Shown here: piece after piece, positions 47,047 to 56,351 of the stretch
Layout of the letters: each line of letters starts with the position of its first letter
Numbering within the stretch: the stretch's first letter is position 1
Assembly: GCA_036346355.1 (NCBI GenBank)
Contig: CM070580.1
Coordinates: forward strand, 26,517,374-26,581,373
Origin: Rhipidocladum racemiflorum
Taxonomy: Eukaryota > Streptophyta > Magnoliopsida > Poales > Poaceae
Direction: 5' to 3'
DNA: 64,000 bases
Notes under the pieces: generated by a model
What the model was told of the DNA's origin: nothing
Database searches by the model: none
What the model saw: the letters and a program-made list of their open reading frames with translations, nothing else
Position numbers and translations under genes: made by a program

Positions 47047-48033
47047 TAGGGGTGAAAACAGGACAGGAAATATCCGCCCGATCTGATCCCGAATCCGTTT
47101 AAAATCTGTACCGATGTTATCCGTATTCGTATCTGGAAAACCCGATGTAATATGGATTAGGATATGGGAAGGGAAGAGCAATATCCGATCCTTATCTGAA
47201 AAATCTCATGTAATATATGTTAGGATATGGGAAGAGCAATATCCGACCCGATATCCGGTAAATATCCGACCCGATATCCGGATAAAATCAGTTATTCTTC
47301 CATTAATTTGGTTCATTATTGGATAGATAGAGTAGTTGTTTGATACTGGCACTAAAAAACACTACTTTGTTATTAAGCGTGAACTTCAATAAATCTATCA
47401 ACAAACAAATAGAGTGATGATATAATGCTTTTACCTAAATTGATTTGTATAATGCTTTTACATAAATTGATTTGTTCAACTTATTTGATAAACTTCTTTT
47501 CTATTCAAATTACTGGAATTAGTTGAGTCACTAAATTGAAGCATAGCAAATAAATCCGAGTAGTCCTCATTATGAGAGAAGTCTATCTTCAGTTTGTTAG
47601 AATGTGACAATTCAACACTACTTAATATCTCCAGAAATTTATTTCGTAAGGTTAAATTTGATGGAAGAGCTCCCCTTGTTCTCTGTTTTCTTTATGTCTC
47701 GGTCTCTCTCCTTGTATCCGACCCATTTGCACTTCTAACTATACTACTATCCTACGTTGAAATAATTATGACTTAAAGCTAATGTTGTAAGGTTAATGCT
47801 TCATTCTTTCTTTTACGTACACATGCAATTATGTACTATACTACTATCCGATTATGATATCCGATCCCGACCCGAATCCGTCAGGTATCCGCTCTGTATC
47901 CGAATCCTGAATAATCCGAATTCGTATCCGTATCTGTAACATCCGTATCCGACTTCGAATCCGGAAAAAAAAAATATGGGTTAGGATACGGGATAAGCAA
48001 TATCCATCCGTATCCGACCCGGTTTCACCCCTA
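47047..48033. mobile_element. hAT-type non-autonomous element, copy 3
   Basis: The ends are TAGGGGTGAAAACAGG and (reverse complement) TAGGGGTGAAACCGGG. The 8-bp flanks are GTAGCAGG (47039-47046) and GCAGCAGG (48034-48041), one mismatch. Same family as 10290-11323 and 42371-43164; no transposase. Confidence 0.88.
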
Positions 48034-48041
48034 GCAGCAGG

Positions 48042-48564
48042 TGATAGGGTTGCACCTGTGCCGCAATGTTGACGAGGTGCCATGATTGAGGGCTATGGTA
48101 GATAATGTATCACCTGTCGAAGCTTTCACAGCTAGAAAAAACGCTGAATTTATAAATTCGTTTGTGCGAGGACCAAATAAGGAAAAACTTTTAGGGGGGC
48201 AGAGGGACCAAAAACTACGATCATGCATGCGGTCCTTTCCCTCCGGCCCAAGTCGCCGCGGCATGTGCATGGTTAGTTGCGCCGTCGTCCCCCGAGCGCG
48301 TGAACATAAATGCAGCAGTGGATCGATAGACCGAGCTCCATTCCATATGTCGACGTGCACCATCTAGCTAGAGCTCCAGTGCCGCAGCGTCCCACCGGTC
48401 AAATCGGCGGGCGAGACTTCAGCGGCCATCCACAGTGGTGTGGTCCCGCCTCTGCTTCCGCCAAACGCCCTCCTCCTCACCACCTGGCTGGCCTGAAAGC
48501 ACATGCCGTCACAGTGAGACGCGCGCGCAACCAGCTGCATTAACTAGGATCCAGTCTGCTCCAC
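48042..48564. other. upstream region of the intact GRP gene
   Basis: Non-coding. The last ~130 bp share blocks (GAGACGCG, CTGCATTAACT) with the upstream region of the GRP pseudogene, so they likely hold the promoter. Confidence 0.5.
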
Positions 48565-48571
48565 TATATAA
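48565..48571 (+). promoter_or_regulatory. TATA box of the GRP gene
   Basis: TATATAA in CCACTATATAAGCAGCAG, 108 bp before the ATG, predicts transcription starting near 48600. Confidence 0.75.
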
Positions 48572-48678
48572 GCAGCAGCGAGGTTGGCTTCTCCTTCCAG
48601 CTCCAAAGCAGCAGCGTTACTACTACTGCTACTTCACCATAGTTTGTTTGGTGTGCTCTGCTAGCCTGGTCGGGTGTC

Positions 48679-50400
48679 ATGGGGAAGGTGCCGAGGGGTG
48701 AGAGGAACCTGGCGCTCGCGGGGTTGGCCGTGGCGGTGGTTCTTGCCGTGGCCGCCGAGGCACGGCTCTTGGAGAAGCAGGGCTTGGGCATTGGAGTTGG
48801 GCTTGGTGGGGGACTTGGGGGTGGTGGTGGTCTTGGGGGTGGGGGTGGGGGTGGTGAAGGTTCAGGTGGTGGAGGCGGAGGGCTTGGGGGTGGTGCCGGA
48901 GGTGGATACGGTGGTGGTGCAGGCGGTGGTGGTGGTTTAGGTGGAGGTGCTGGAGGTGGGGCCGGTGGTGGTGCGGGTGGTGGTGGTGGCTTAGGTGGAG
49001 GTGCCGGAGGTGGCGCCGGCGGTGGCGGAGGCTTAGGTGGAGGTGCTGGAGGTGGTGCCGGTGGAGGCTTAGGTGGAGGTGTTGGAGGTGGTGTCGGCGG
49101 TGGCGGCGGCTTAGGTGGAGGTGCCGGAGGTGGCGCCGGCGGTGGTGCGGGTGGCGGCGGCGGCTTAGGTGGAGGTGCTGGAGGTGGTTCTGGCGGAGGC
49201 TTAGGTGGAGGTGCTGGAGGTGGCGCCGGCGGTGGTGCGGGCGGTGGCGGCGGCTTAGGTGGAGGTGCTGGAGGTGGTTCCGGTGGAGGTGCTGGAGGTG
49301 GCGCCGGCGGTGGTGCGGGCGGTGGCGGGGGCTTAGGTGGAGGTGCTGGAGGTGGCGTCGGGGGTGGTGCGGGCGGCGGCGGAGGCTTAGGTGGAGGTTC
49401 TGGAGGTGGTGCCGGTGGAGGTGCTGGAGGTGGTGTCGGCGGAGGCTTAGGTGGAGGTGCTGGAGGTGGCACCGGCGGTGGTGCGGGCGGCGGCGGCGGC
49501 TTAGGTGGAGGTGCTGGAGGTGGCGCCGGCGGAGGCTTAGGTGGAGGTGCTGGAGGTGGCACCGGCGGTGGTGCGGGCGCCGGCGGAGGCTTAGGTGGAG
49601 GTGTTGGAGGTGGCGCCGGCGGTGGCGGGGGCTTAGGTGGAGGTGCTGGAGGTGGCACCGGCGGAGGCTTAGGTGGAGGTGCTGGAGGTGGCGTCGGGGG
49701 TGGTGCGGGCGGCGGCGGAGGCTTAGGTGGAGGTGCTGGAGGTGGTGCCGGTGGAGGTGCTGGAGGTGGTGCCGGCGGAGGCTTAGGTGGAGGTGCTGGA
49801 GGTGGCGCCGGCGGAGGCTTAGGTGGAGGAGCTGGAGGTGGCGTCGGGGGTGGTGCGGGCGGCGGCGGCGGCTTAGGTGGAGGTGCTGGAGGTGGTGCCG
49901 GCGGAGGCTTAGGTGGAGGTGCTGGAGGTGGCACCGGCGGTGGTGCGGGCGGCGGCGGCGGCTTAGGTGGAGGTGCTGGAGGTGGCGCTGGCGGTGGTGC
50001 AGGCGGCGGCTACGGTGGAGGAGCTGGAGGCGGCCATGGTGGAGGGTCTGGAGGCGGCGCTGGTGGTGGTGCAGGCGGTGGCTATGGTGGAGGCGCCGGT
50101 GCTGGAGGTGGCACCGGTGGCGGCTACGGTGGAGGAGCTGGAGGCGGCCATGGTGGAGGATCTGGAGGCGGCTCTGGGGGTGGTGCAGGTGGTGGCTATG
50201 GTGGAGGCGCTGGTGCTGGAGGTGGCACCGGCGGCGGCTACGGTGGAGGAGCTGGAGGTGGCCATGGTGGAGGATCTGGAGGCGGCGTTGGTGGTGGTGC
50301 AGGCGGTGGCTATGGTGGAGGTGCCGGTGGGGGCTATGGTGGCGGCATTGGTGGTGGGGGTGGCTCTGGTGGTGGAGGTGGCATCGGCGGCGGCCATTGA
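48679..50400 (+). CDS. glycine-rich cell wall structural protein
   Basis: A single 573-residue frame. The ATG at 48679 is the first in the predicted transcript and is followed by a basic N-terminus and a hydrophobic signal segment (LALAGLAVAVVLAVAAEA), so the protein should be secreted to the wall. After ARLLEKQ nearly everything is Gly-rich: GGGLGGGAGGG-type units with Ala, Val, Thr or Ser every fourth position. The last ~130 residues contain three ~37-residue blocks with Tyr and His (YGGGAGGGHGGGSGGG). It ends GGGIGGGH. This fits class I plant glycine-rich proteins thought to strengthen walls, with Tyr available for cross-linking. The DNA is a dense minisatellite (TTAGGTGGAGGTGCTGGAGG), so length may vary between individuals. 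A dead paralogue lies at 23962-24782. Confidence 0.9.
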   Translation: MGKVPRGERNLALAGLAVAVVLAVAAEARLLEKQGLGIGVGLGGGLGGGGGLGGGGGGGEGSGGGGGGLGGGAGGGYGGGAGGGGGLGGGAGGGAGGGAGGGGGLGGGAGGGAGGGGGLGGGAGGGAGGGLGGGVGGGVGGGGGLGGGAGGGAGGGAGGGGGLGGGAGGGSGGGLGGGAGGGAGGGAGGGGGLGGGAGGGSGGGAGGGAGGGAGGGGGLGGGAGGGVGGGAGGGGGLGGGSGGGAGGGAGGGVGGGLGGGAGGGTGGGAGGGGGLGGGAGGGAGGGLGGGAGGGTGGGAGAGGGLGGGVGGGAGGGGGLGGGAGGGTGGGLGGGAGGGVGGGAGGGGGLGGGAGGGAGGGAGGGAGGGLGGGAGGGAGGGLGGGAGGGVGGGAGGGGGLGGGAGGGAGGGLGGGAGGGTGGGAGGGGGLGGGAGGGAGGGAGGGYGGGAGGGHGGGSGGGAGGGAGGGYGGGAGAGGGTGGGYGGGAGGGHGGGSGGGSGGGAGGGYGGGAGAGGGTGGGYGGGAGGGHGGGSGGGVGGGAGGGYGGGAGGGYGGGIGGGGGSGGGGGIGGGH

Positions 50401-51671
50401 GGAGTGGGGGTGTACGTGCAGTTGCTCTATGCATATTCTTGATTGACATACAAATACTAATAAAACTTCAAGAATATGTGTTGTACCATATATCCTAAGG
50501 ATCATAAAAAGCCTCTTATACCGATCACCTCCAAAGATGATAAAAAAAGTACGTACTTTATACTTATGTACTACCGTCTGTTTAATCACGTGCTGTAACA
50601 GAATAATAATATGGCCGTGAAATATGGCCGGGATGTTGAATTGGTGATACTTGTATCATGTTGTATTCAGTAATGGTATACATATATAATGTATTACTAA
50701 ACGTGGACGTTATTACTTGTGTCTTACATATACTTTGTCGAAATAGACAGATTAAGAGCTATTTAATTGAGGATATGTTGATATTTGTTCTAAAAAATTG
50801 AAGCACTTGAGGTTCGAACGTAGAAAGGAGGATACAGCACTGTTATGTTAGTATGTTACAGATGTTATGAATTTATGATACACATAAATTAAATGTCATG
50901 GTGCACGGGACAATGTAACACCATCCGGTCTAAAATTCGATAATAGTGCAGCTCATCCACTGGGAGACATGTATGATAGCACTCGTACTTAATCTTTGTT
51001 TTCGTCTAAATTTCACCTAAAATGATTAATCTGAAAGCAAGATGCATGATATTCAAGTGGAACTCAATGTAAACTGGTAATGTGGTACTAGAGGGTGGGG
51101 GTGTTATATTCTCTCCCCTAATGGGTTCTCTCCCTTGACAGCATGAATTGCCTAAAAACACCTCTCAGTACACCATAATTGCTGTGTGCCGCTATAGGGC
51201 CACACACACACATATGGCTTTGTGCGGCAAGAGTTGATACTATGATATCATCTATAACATCTTGCGACCAAAAATTCACTAATAGCCCAGCAGGGCGGGC
51301 ACACATACGTAGCATTTCATGTAAGCTTTTGTCATCGCTTCGTCCAAGAGAATTAATCCGGAAGTGCTACGATTTAAACCAGAGAACATAATATGCTAAT
51401 GAAACTCAACGTAAAATGGTAACGTAGTATTAAAGGGTGGGGTGCTAGGTGCGTAGGTATATACTCATCCAACGAACAAGGTGCCTCGTTCTAACTTGTA
51501 AGCAACAGCATGCACAGGTTGAGGTCGATCGAGCCCAGAATCAACAAATTAAATCTGTCACGGTCCTATTACAAGAAATAGATCGTCCAGTCTCCGATCA
51601 TAATTTAGATCACACCAGGGATACAACATACAAGTTCCCAAAGCACATGCATGGATGCTGTTTCGGTTCGA
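50401..51671. other. intergenic region between GRP and pectinesterase genes
   Basis: Non-coding. Two related segments (CTCAATGTAAACTGGTAATG near 51065 and CTCAACGTAAAATGGTAACG near 51403), each followed by GGGTGGGG, suggest the ends of a small unidentified repeat. Confidence 0.45.
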
Positions 51672-53127
51672 TCAGTAGTAGTACGCCGGGAGCCACTCCT
51701 TGCCGTTGATGAAGTCGACGGTGAGGAACCTAGCCGCCTCCTCCTCGGTGAACTGCCGCGTCCATGGCGCGCGCTTCGACGCGTCGGCGCCCGGCCCGGT
51801 GCAGTTGAACTCCCCGAGCATCACATGGCTGCACGCACGCACGCAACAGCATCACAACGATGACAAATTATCATTTCAATGCATCAATCAGTTCTGAGGC
51901 CACGTCGTGCATGTTTTCTTTGCGCTTACTCGGTGCTGCCCTCGTAGCCGTAGCTGGTCCACCCGGCCGGGTTGATGGTCTTGGAGAGGTAGGTGTCGGC
52001 GAAGATGACGCGCGAGTAGGCCTCGTTGGCGCGACCCAGGAACACCTCGCCGACGCCGTACACCTTGCCCTTGAGGAACACGAAGCCGCCGCTGTCCTCC
52101 TCCTTTCGGTTCTGCGCCGTGATGGACCCCAAGATCGCCGTCCGCCGGTCAGGCTTCACGAAGATCTCCGGGCACTGCACGGTTAAACGCATCCCGGACG
52201 CACGCCGACGTACGTTACGTTCAGGTTTACCGTAGAAATGTGCACATGTAGTATCGCGTATGTATGCATGCGTTTGGTAGAGTTCGGTGCTTGCCTGGAA
52301 CATGGACTGGCCGCCGCCGAAGATGAAGTCGATGTTGCCCTGGATGTAGCAGCTCTCGTAGTAGTGGCGGCCGGCGTGGTCGAAGAGGGTGTGGTGGGGG
52401 CTGTAGAACGCGCAGTGGTAGAAGGCCACCTTGTCGCCGCCGACCATGGCCGCCACCGTGCGGATCTCCGGTTTGTTGGGCAGCCCGGCCCGCGCGCTGT
52501 TCTGTAATTGTACATTTGACGCATGGATGGTCTCATAATCAATCAAGATCGAGATAAAAATGGCCGCAGGCCGGCGATCCAACCCAGTTTATTAAAAAGG
52601 AAGAGAGAAAGGAGGAGGAACAACGGACCCTGAAGCTGATGCCGAAGACGATGACGTTGTCCGCGTGCACGGTGAACGCCGCCGAGTCGGCGTTGTGGGC
52701 GGAGGCGGACTCGTGGGAGATGGAGGTCCGGCCCTTGCCGTTGCCCCTCACGAAGATGAACGCCTTGGTTTCTGGGATCACAACTCTCTCCCTGCGCGCA
52801 CGCAAACGCGTTTACAACCCCATCCAGAGCCAAGAAAGCATGGGCAGACGCACAGGCATACCTGTATACTCCGGAGCGGAGGTGGACAATGACCCACTCG
52901 GCGTTCCCGGCGGGCACGGCGTCGATGGCGGACTGCACGGTCTTGAACTCGTCGTTCGGGCCGACGATCAGCGTGCGCTTGGCGTTGATCTTGGTGGTGA
53001 GGAGGGGCCCGTTGACGACGTCGTCGCTCTTCTTGGCCGTCTTGGCGTGTGCGCCAACGAGCGGCGGAGAGAGCACCGCCGCGGCGGTGAGGAGGAAGGG
53101 GAGGACAAGGAGGCTCGGCCGGGCCAT
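51672..53127 (-). CDS. pectinesterase-family protein, five exons, altered active site
   Basis: Exons on the minus strand: 53127-52862, 52791-52629, 52501-52295, 52174-51930, 51828-51672; 1038 nt, 345 residues. Phases join cleanly. Introns are GT-AG except the third, whose donor is GC (CAG|GCAAGC). The N-terminus is a signal peptide (LLVLPFLLTAAAVLS) with no pectinesterase-inhibitor domain, as in type I (pro-less) enzymes. Family motifs: GVYRE (86-90), DFIFG (201-205) and LGR (259-261). Active pectinesterases have Gln at the first oxyanion position (QAVA), QDTL with the catalytic Asp, and LGRPW. Here these read RTVA, HHTL (179-182) and LGRAN. Only the DFIFG Asp and LGR Arg remain. It should be secreted and adopt the right-handed beta-helix fold but may bind pectin without demethylating it. 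Divergent QDTL motifs occur in some plant pectinesterase-like proteins, so it may be conserved, not decayed. Confidence 0.9.
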
Positions 53128-53549
53128 CGGTGCGGGTTCTGCAACAATAGTTTAGCTAGCAACTTCCTAGGGCAACGCAGGGGAGAGGGCTCTTAACGGG
53201 GTTCTCTGTTTCTGGCCGCTCGCTGCTGGGGGGCAGGGGAAGGCCGGGAGGGAAAGCCGGCGGGGTGCATTTTTGAAGCCACAGCTTGGTTAGAAACTGC
53301 AAAAACTACCACTCCGGTTGTGTTATTTACTAATAATAGCATTGTTGTTCATTGTATGTAACCTTCTTGTCGAACATGCTTATTAACTCGTCGTCTAGGC
53401 GTCCGTGCGCCGGAGGAAGGCCGTCATGAACTATCGCCTGGACGTCCCAAGCGTCGTAAGGCGAGGCCAGGTGTTGTGACTAGGGTTGGCGGGGGGGGGG
53501 GGGGCTAATGATATAGCAACTGGGTATGTATATATATACAAGAATAATA
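53128..53549. other. upstream region of the pectinesterase gene
   Basis: Non-coding; no clear minus-strand TATA box. A poly-G run (about 53489-53503) is present. Confidence 0.45.
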
Positions 53550-53735
53550 TAGCCGTTCGAATTTACCCGTTGAAAAATAACCGTTGCAGCATGGTGGTTA
53601 CAATAAATTTTGAATTTTAAATTCCCGCATTGAAATATAGCCATTCGAATTTACCAGTTGAAAAATAACCATTGCGCATGGTGGTTACAATAAATTTCGA
53701 ATTTTAAATTCCCGCATTGAAATATAGCCGTTCGA
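53550..53735. repeat. 88-bp tandem repeat
   Basis: TAGCC(G/A)TTCGAATTTACC starts at 53550, 53638 and 53725: two full units of 87-88 bp and a partial third, each containing TGGTGGTTACAATAAATTT. Downstream to about 53930, GAGAGCTCTCC and GGAGATGCTCTTA resemble a MITE terminus, but no matching left end is seen. Confidence 0.8.
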
Positions 53736-53739
53736 ATTT

Positions 53740-55190
53740 ACTCGATCAAAAAATTCAAGTTACTGTTATGGCGGTTATGGAATATGATTAAAATATAGGG
53801 GAGAGAAAATAGAGAGTGTGATATAACAGGAGAGGAAGGAGATATAAAGAGTTAAATTTTTAGAGAGCTCTCCAAATATGATTTTTGGAGAGTAAAATTT
53901 AGAGAGACTTGGAGATGCTCTTAGACGCTCAGTCTGTTTGTTCGGCTGGGTGGGCTCACGCTGTTCCGGCCCACAGGACAATTTCACCCTGTAGTAGCTG
54001 ATCTTTATGGTGTTTTGATTCTGATTAGATCACAACGTAGGCAGGCCTGGTTTCGAGCCCAAATAGTTGAATTTGTGGTGCTGATTGGGAATGGGCTCGA
54101 TGGATCGGAATCGAGTCAATCTTAAACCCACTGGGATGTCTATTGTTCTTTCATACTCATTTTGAAAGCTTTTTTTTTTCTTTTGAAAAGAATTTTGAAA
54201 GCTTTTTGACAAAGAGTTTCTTTCTTTCTTGGAAATGTGCAAGCAAGGCATGCGCCTATATGCTCATTAAATCTTTATTCGCGAAAGAAAGGCTCCATTA
54301 CTACTCCGATATGGGTATGGAGTTCGGTTTGACTTTCGTTATTTTAGGCGTCGGTTTTGTTGAGGTGCTATGCTATGAAAAGTGTCCAGCACTACTTTAT
54401 AGCGGTAATGAAGCAAACATGCAGCATGGTACTAAAAACTAGTATTACTGACTGCATTGGAATCCAATACTTCATACCGGTAATCAAGGAAGGAAGGAAG
54501 TTTAGAGGCATACGGGTGCTTCGAACACTGGTACTACTTGTTGTAGAACTGGTATCGTACGCTAAACCTATAATAGAGCTGCAAATGTTTCCGGGAGGAA
54601 CAGGTGTGTAATATGCAATCGAGACTATTACTACTACTTCAAAAGGTTACAGGTGGAAAGCCGACCTAACTCAGGTTTCATCACAGGCAAATGGAAGCAG
54701 AGATAACTAATCCAAGAGCTGCACGGTGCACAGTATATTCAGGAAAAGAAATGAGATTGAAAGCAACCACAGCAAGACAAAGTGTGAATCCACCGCAAGT
54801 CTGCAACCATTGCCCTCGGAATCGAATCGCCTGCAACGATGCATGCACTTTGACTCGCCTGCTGCTGTTTGGTTAAGTGTACGACGACTCCCTCCATGCA
54901 TCAACTCCGGCCCTTCTGAAGAAAGCAAAACCTACCCTGCACGGTGCCCTGTCCAACAACGGATGATTCCCTTTTCTTTTACCAGCTTGCCTTGCCTTGC
55001 AGCTGTAATACTCATCAATGTAGTAGTATCACGGACCATGATGCAACGCAACTTGTTCCATCATGAGACCGATTCAGTAAATACCGTGAGTAGTAAATGT
55101 CAATCTCTGCAAGATTCAGAACCATCTGTACCGGTGCATGTTTGAGTTCCAAGGGAAGAAGTAAATAGCATTGCCTCTGGGCCTAGAGAC
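53740..55190. other. unassigned region
   Basis: No domain is recognised in the open frames here. 54600-55190 could be the 3' untranslated region of the exon-like segment at 55191-55274 (minus strand). Confidence 0.4.
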
Positions 55191-55274
55191 TCATAGAGCC
55201 AACTGTTTCTTCAGATCATACTGAGACCGCAGGTTACGTTTCTTGCTACGATAAGCACGGTGCGCTTCCTGTAT
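55191..55274 (-). pseudogene. orphan last-exon-like fragment, unidentified gene
   Basis: On the minus strand an acceptor (TTGTTAG|G at 55275-55281) opens 27 codons ending in TGA at 55191-55193: IQEAHRAYRSKK then RNLRSQYDLKKQLAL. The highly charged, alpha-helical sequence looks protein-like, and IQEAHRAY...SQYD weakly recalls the end of a DnaJ J-domain. I find no matching upstream exon between here and the Stowaway at 55891. It may be a captured or orphaned exon. Confidence 0.35.
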
Positions 55275-55281
55275 CCTAACA

Positions 55282-55888
55282 AGAACAAATGGGCATACAA
55301 TTGAAGGCACCCCATTGTAATAATCCGATCTAATTTTATGTCTACATATGCTGATTCCTGCCCAAATACAGGACAGTGAGTGGCACGGATCCGTCTCCCT
55401 TAACGTGAAATTCTATCGCCTTTCCAGGGCCAAAAGCTCACGGGTAGTTGATGAATGCTTGAAGAATGAGTAACCATTCAATGCAGAATGCAAAAGTGTA
55501 TAATAGGTTCATGTAAAAACAAAAGCCATGTGAAATTTTTTATGTGTTGCCGCAACAACATTCACAGATCACACAATCTTTTCTCCTTGTTAGCCTTGGT
55601 TCTTGGCCGCGCGCTTTGTTTGCCTAGCTTCTTCTCTGTTTCAAACATCATTAGTAGGATTTAGTGAGCTAATTGACATTCCAAGCCACCACTGAAGCCC
55701 CTTTTCCGGTGTGGCGTGAGTTGTAAGACTTATACCTGTATTATCGGTTTTAATAAATAAAGCCGGCGGCGTTCCCCCCTTGTTTAATGAAGCCCTTTTC
55801 GACGTTTCATGCTTTGTCCCCGACTCTTCATTATGTCATATTCGTACATTATTTTCTGTAGCCACTTGTTTTCTGTTTTTCTTATGTT
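55282..55888. other. non-coding region upstream of the GDSL gene
   Basis: A TACCTGTATTATCGG ... TTAATAAATAAAGCCGG segment near 55735-55765 is reminiscent of a plant LINE 3' end, but without pol or poly-A I do not call it. No gene is seen. Confidence 0.4.
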
Positions 55889-55890
55889 AT

Positions 55891-56146
55891 TCCCTCCCAT
55901 CACAAATAGTTATCGTTTTGGACACAGATGTAGTCGAATTTTTGAAACTTTGACTATCAATATCTTTGCAAATATTTAAATTGGATATATAAAAATCATA
56001 TGTATAGAGTTATCTTGAGAAAGTATTATCATAATATTATAAATTTATTAGGCTTTATAAATATATTATAATATAAATTAGTGATCACATGTGTGTTTTG
56101 AATCGTGTTGATGTCTAAAACGATAACTATTTGTGACCGGACGGAG
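55891..56146. mobile_element. Stowaway MITE abutting the GDSL core promoter
   Basis: The 256-bp element has ends TCCCTCCCATCACAAATAGT and (reverse complement) CTCCGTCCGGTCACAAATAG, with TA at both sides (55889-55890, 56147-56148). The right TA is the first TA of the TATATAAG box of the GDSL gene. Confidence 0.93.
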
Positions 56147-56154
56147 TATATAAG
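56147..56154 (+). promoter_or_regulatory. TATA box of the GDSL gene
   Basis: TATATAAG immediately follows the Stowaway right end, about 200 bp before the chosen ATG. Transcription probably starts near 56180. Confidence 0.75.
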
Positions 56155-56351
56155 TAGGCAACCCCTCTCCATCATCCTTCTTCTCTACTACAGTACTACT
56201 ACAGGCTGCTCTCAATAACCTGCAGCATTGCCTCCCCATCTCACGCAGTGATCTTGCTTGTCACAAGATTTCTTCTCATCTCGCTTGATATTTCCCGGTG
56301 TGACGTTGTCACCTCTCATCAATGAGCCCTTCACACGAGTGGCAATCCAAA

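Noticed and set aside
48564..50589. Long minus-strand frames (456 and 590 codons, His/Pro-rich or Pro-rich) opposite the GRP gene
   Set aside because: They arise from the reverse complement of Gly codons in a minisatellite, lack promoters and domains, and overlap a well supported gene.
55730..55790. Truncated LINE 3' end
   Set aside because: Only vague similarity to plant LINE tails, with no reverse transcriptase, poly-A run or target duplication.
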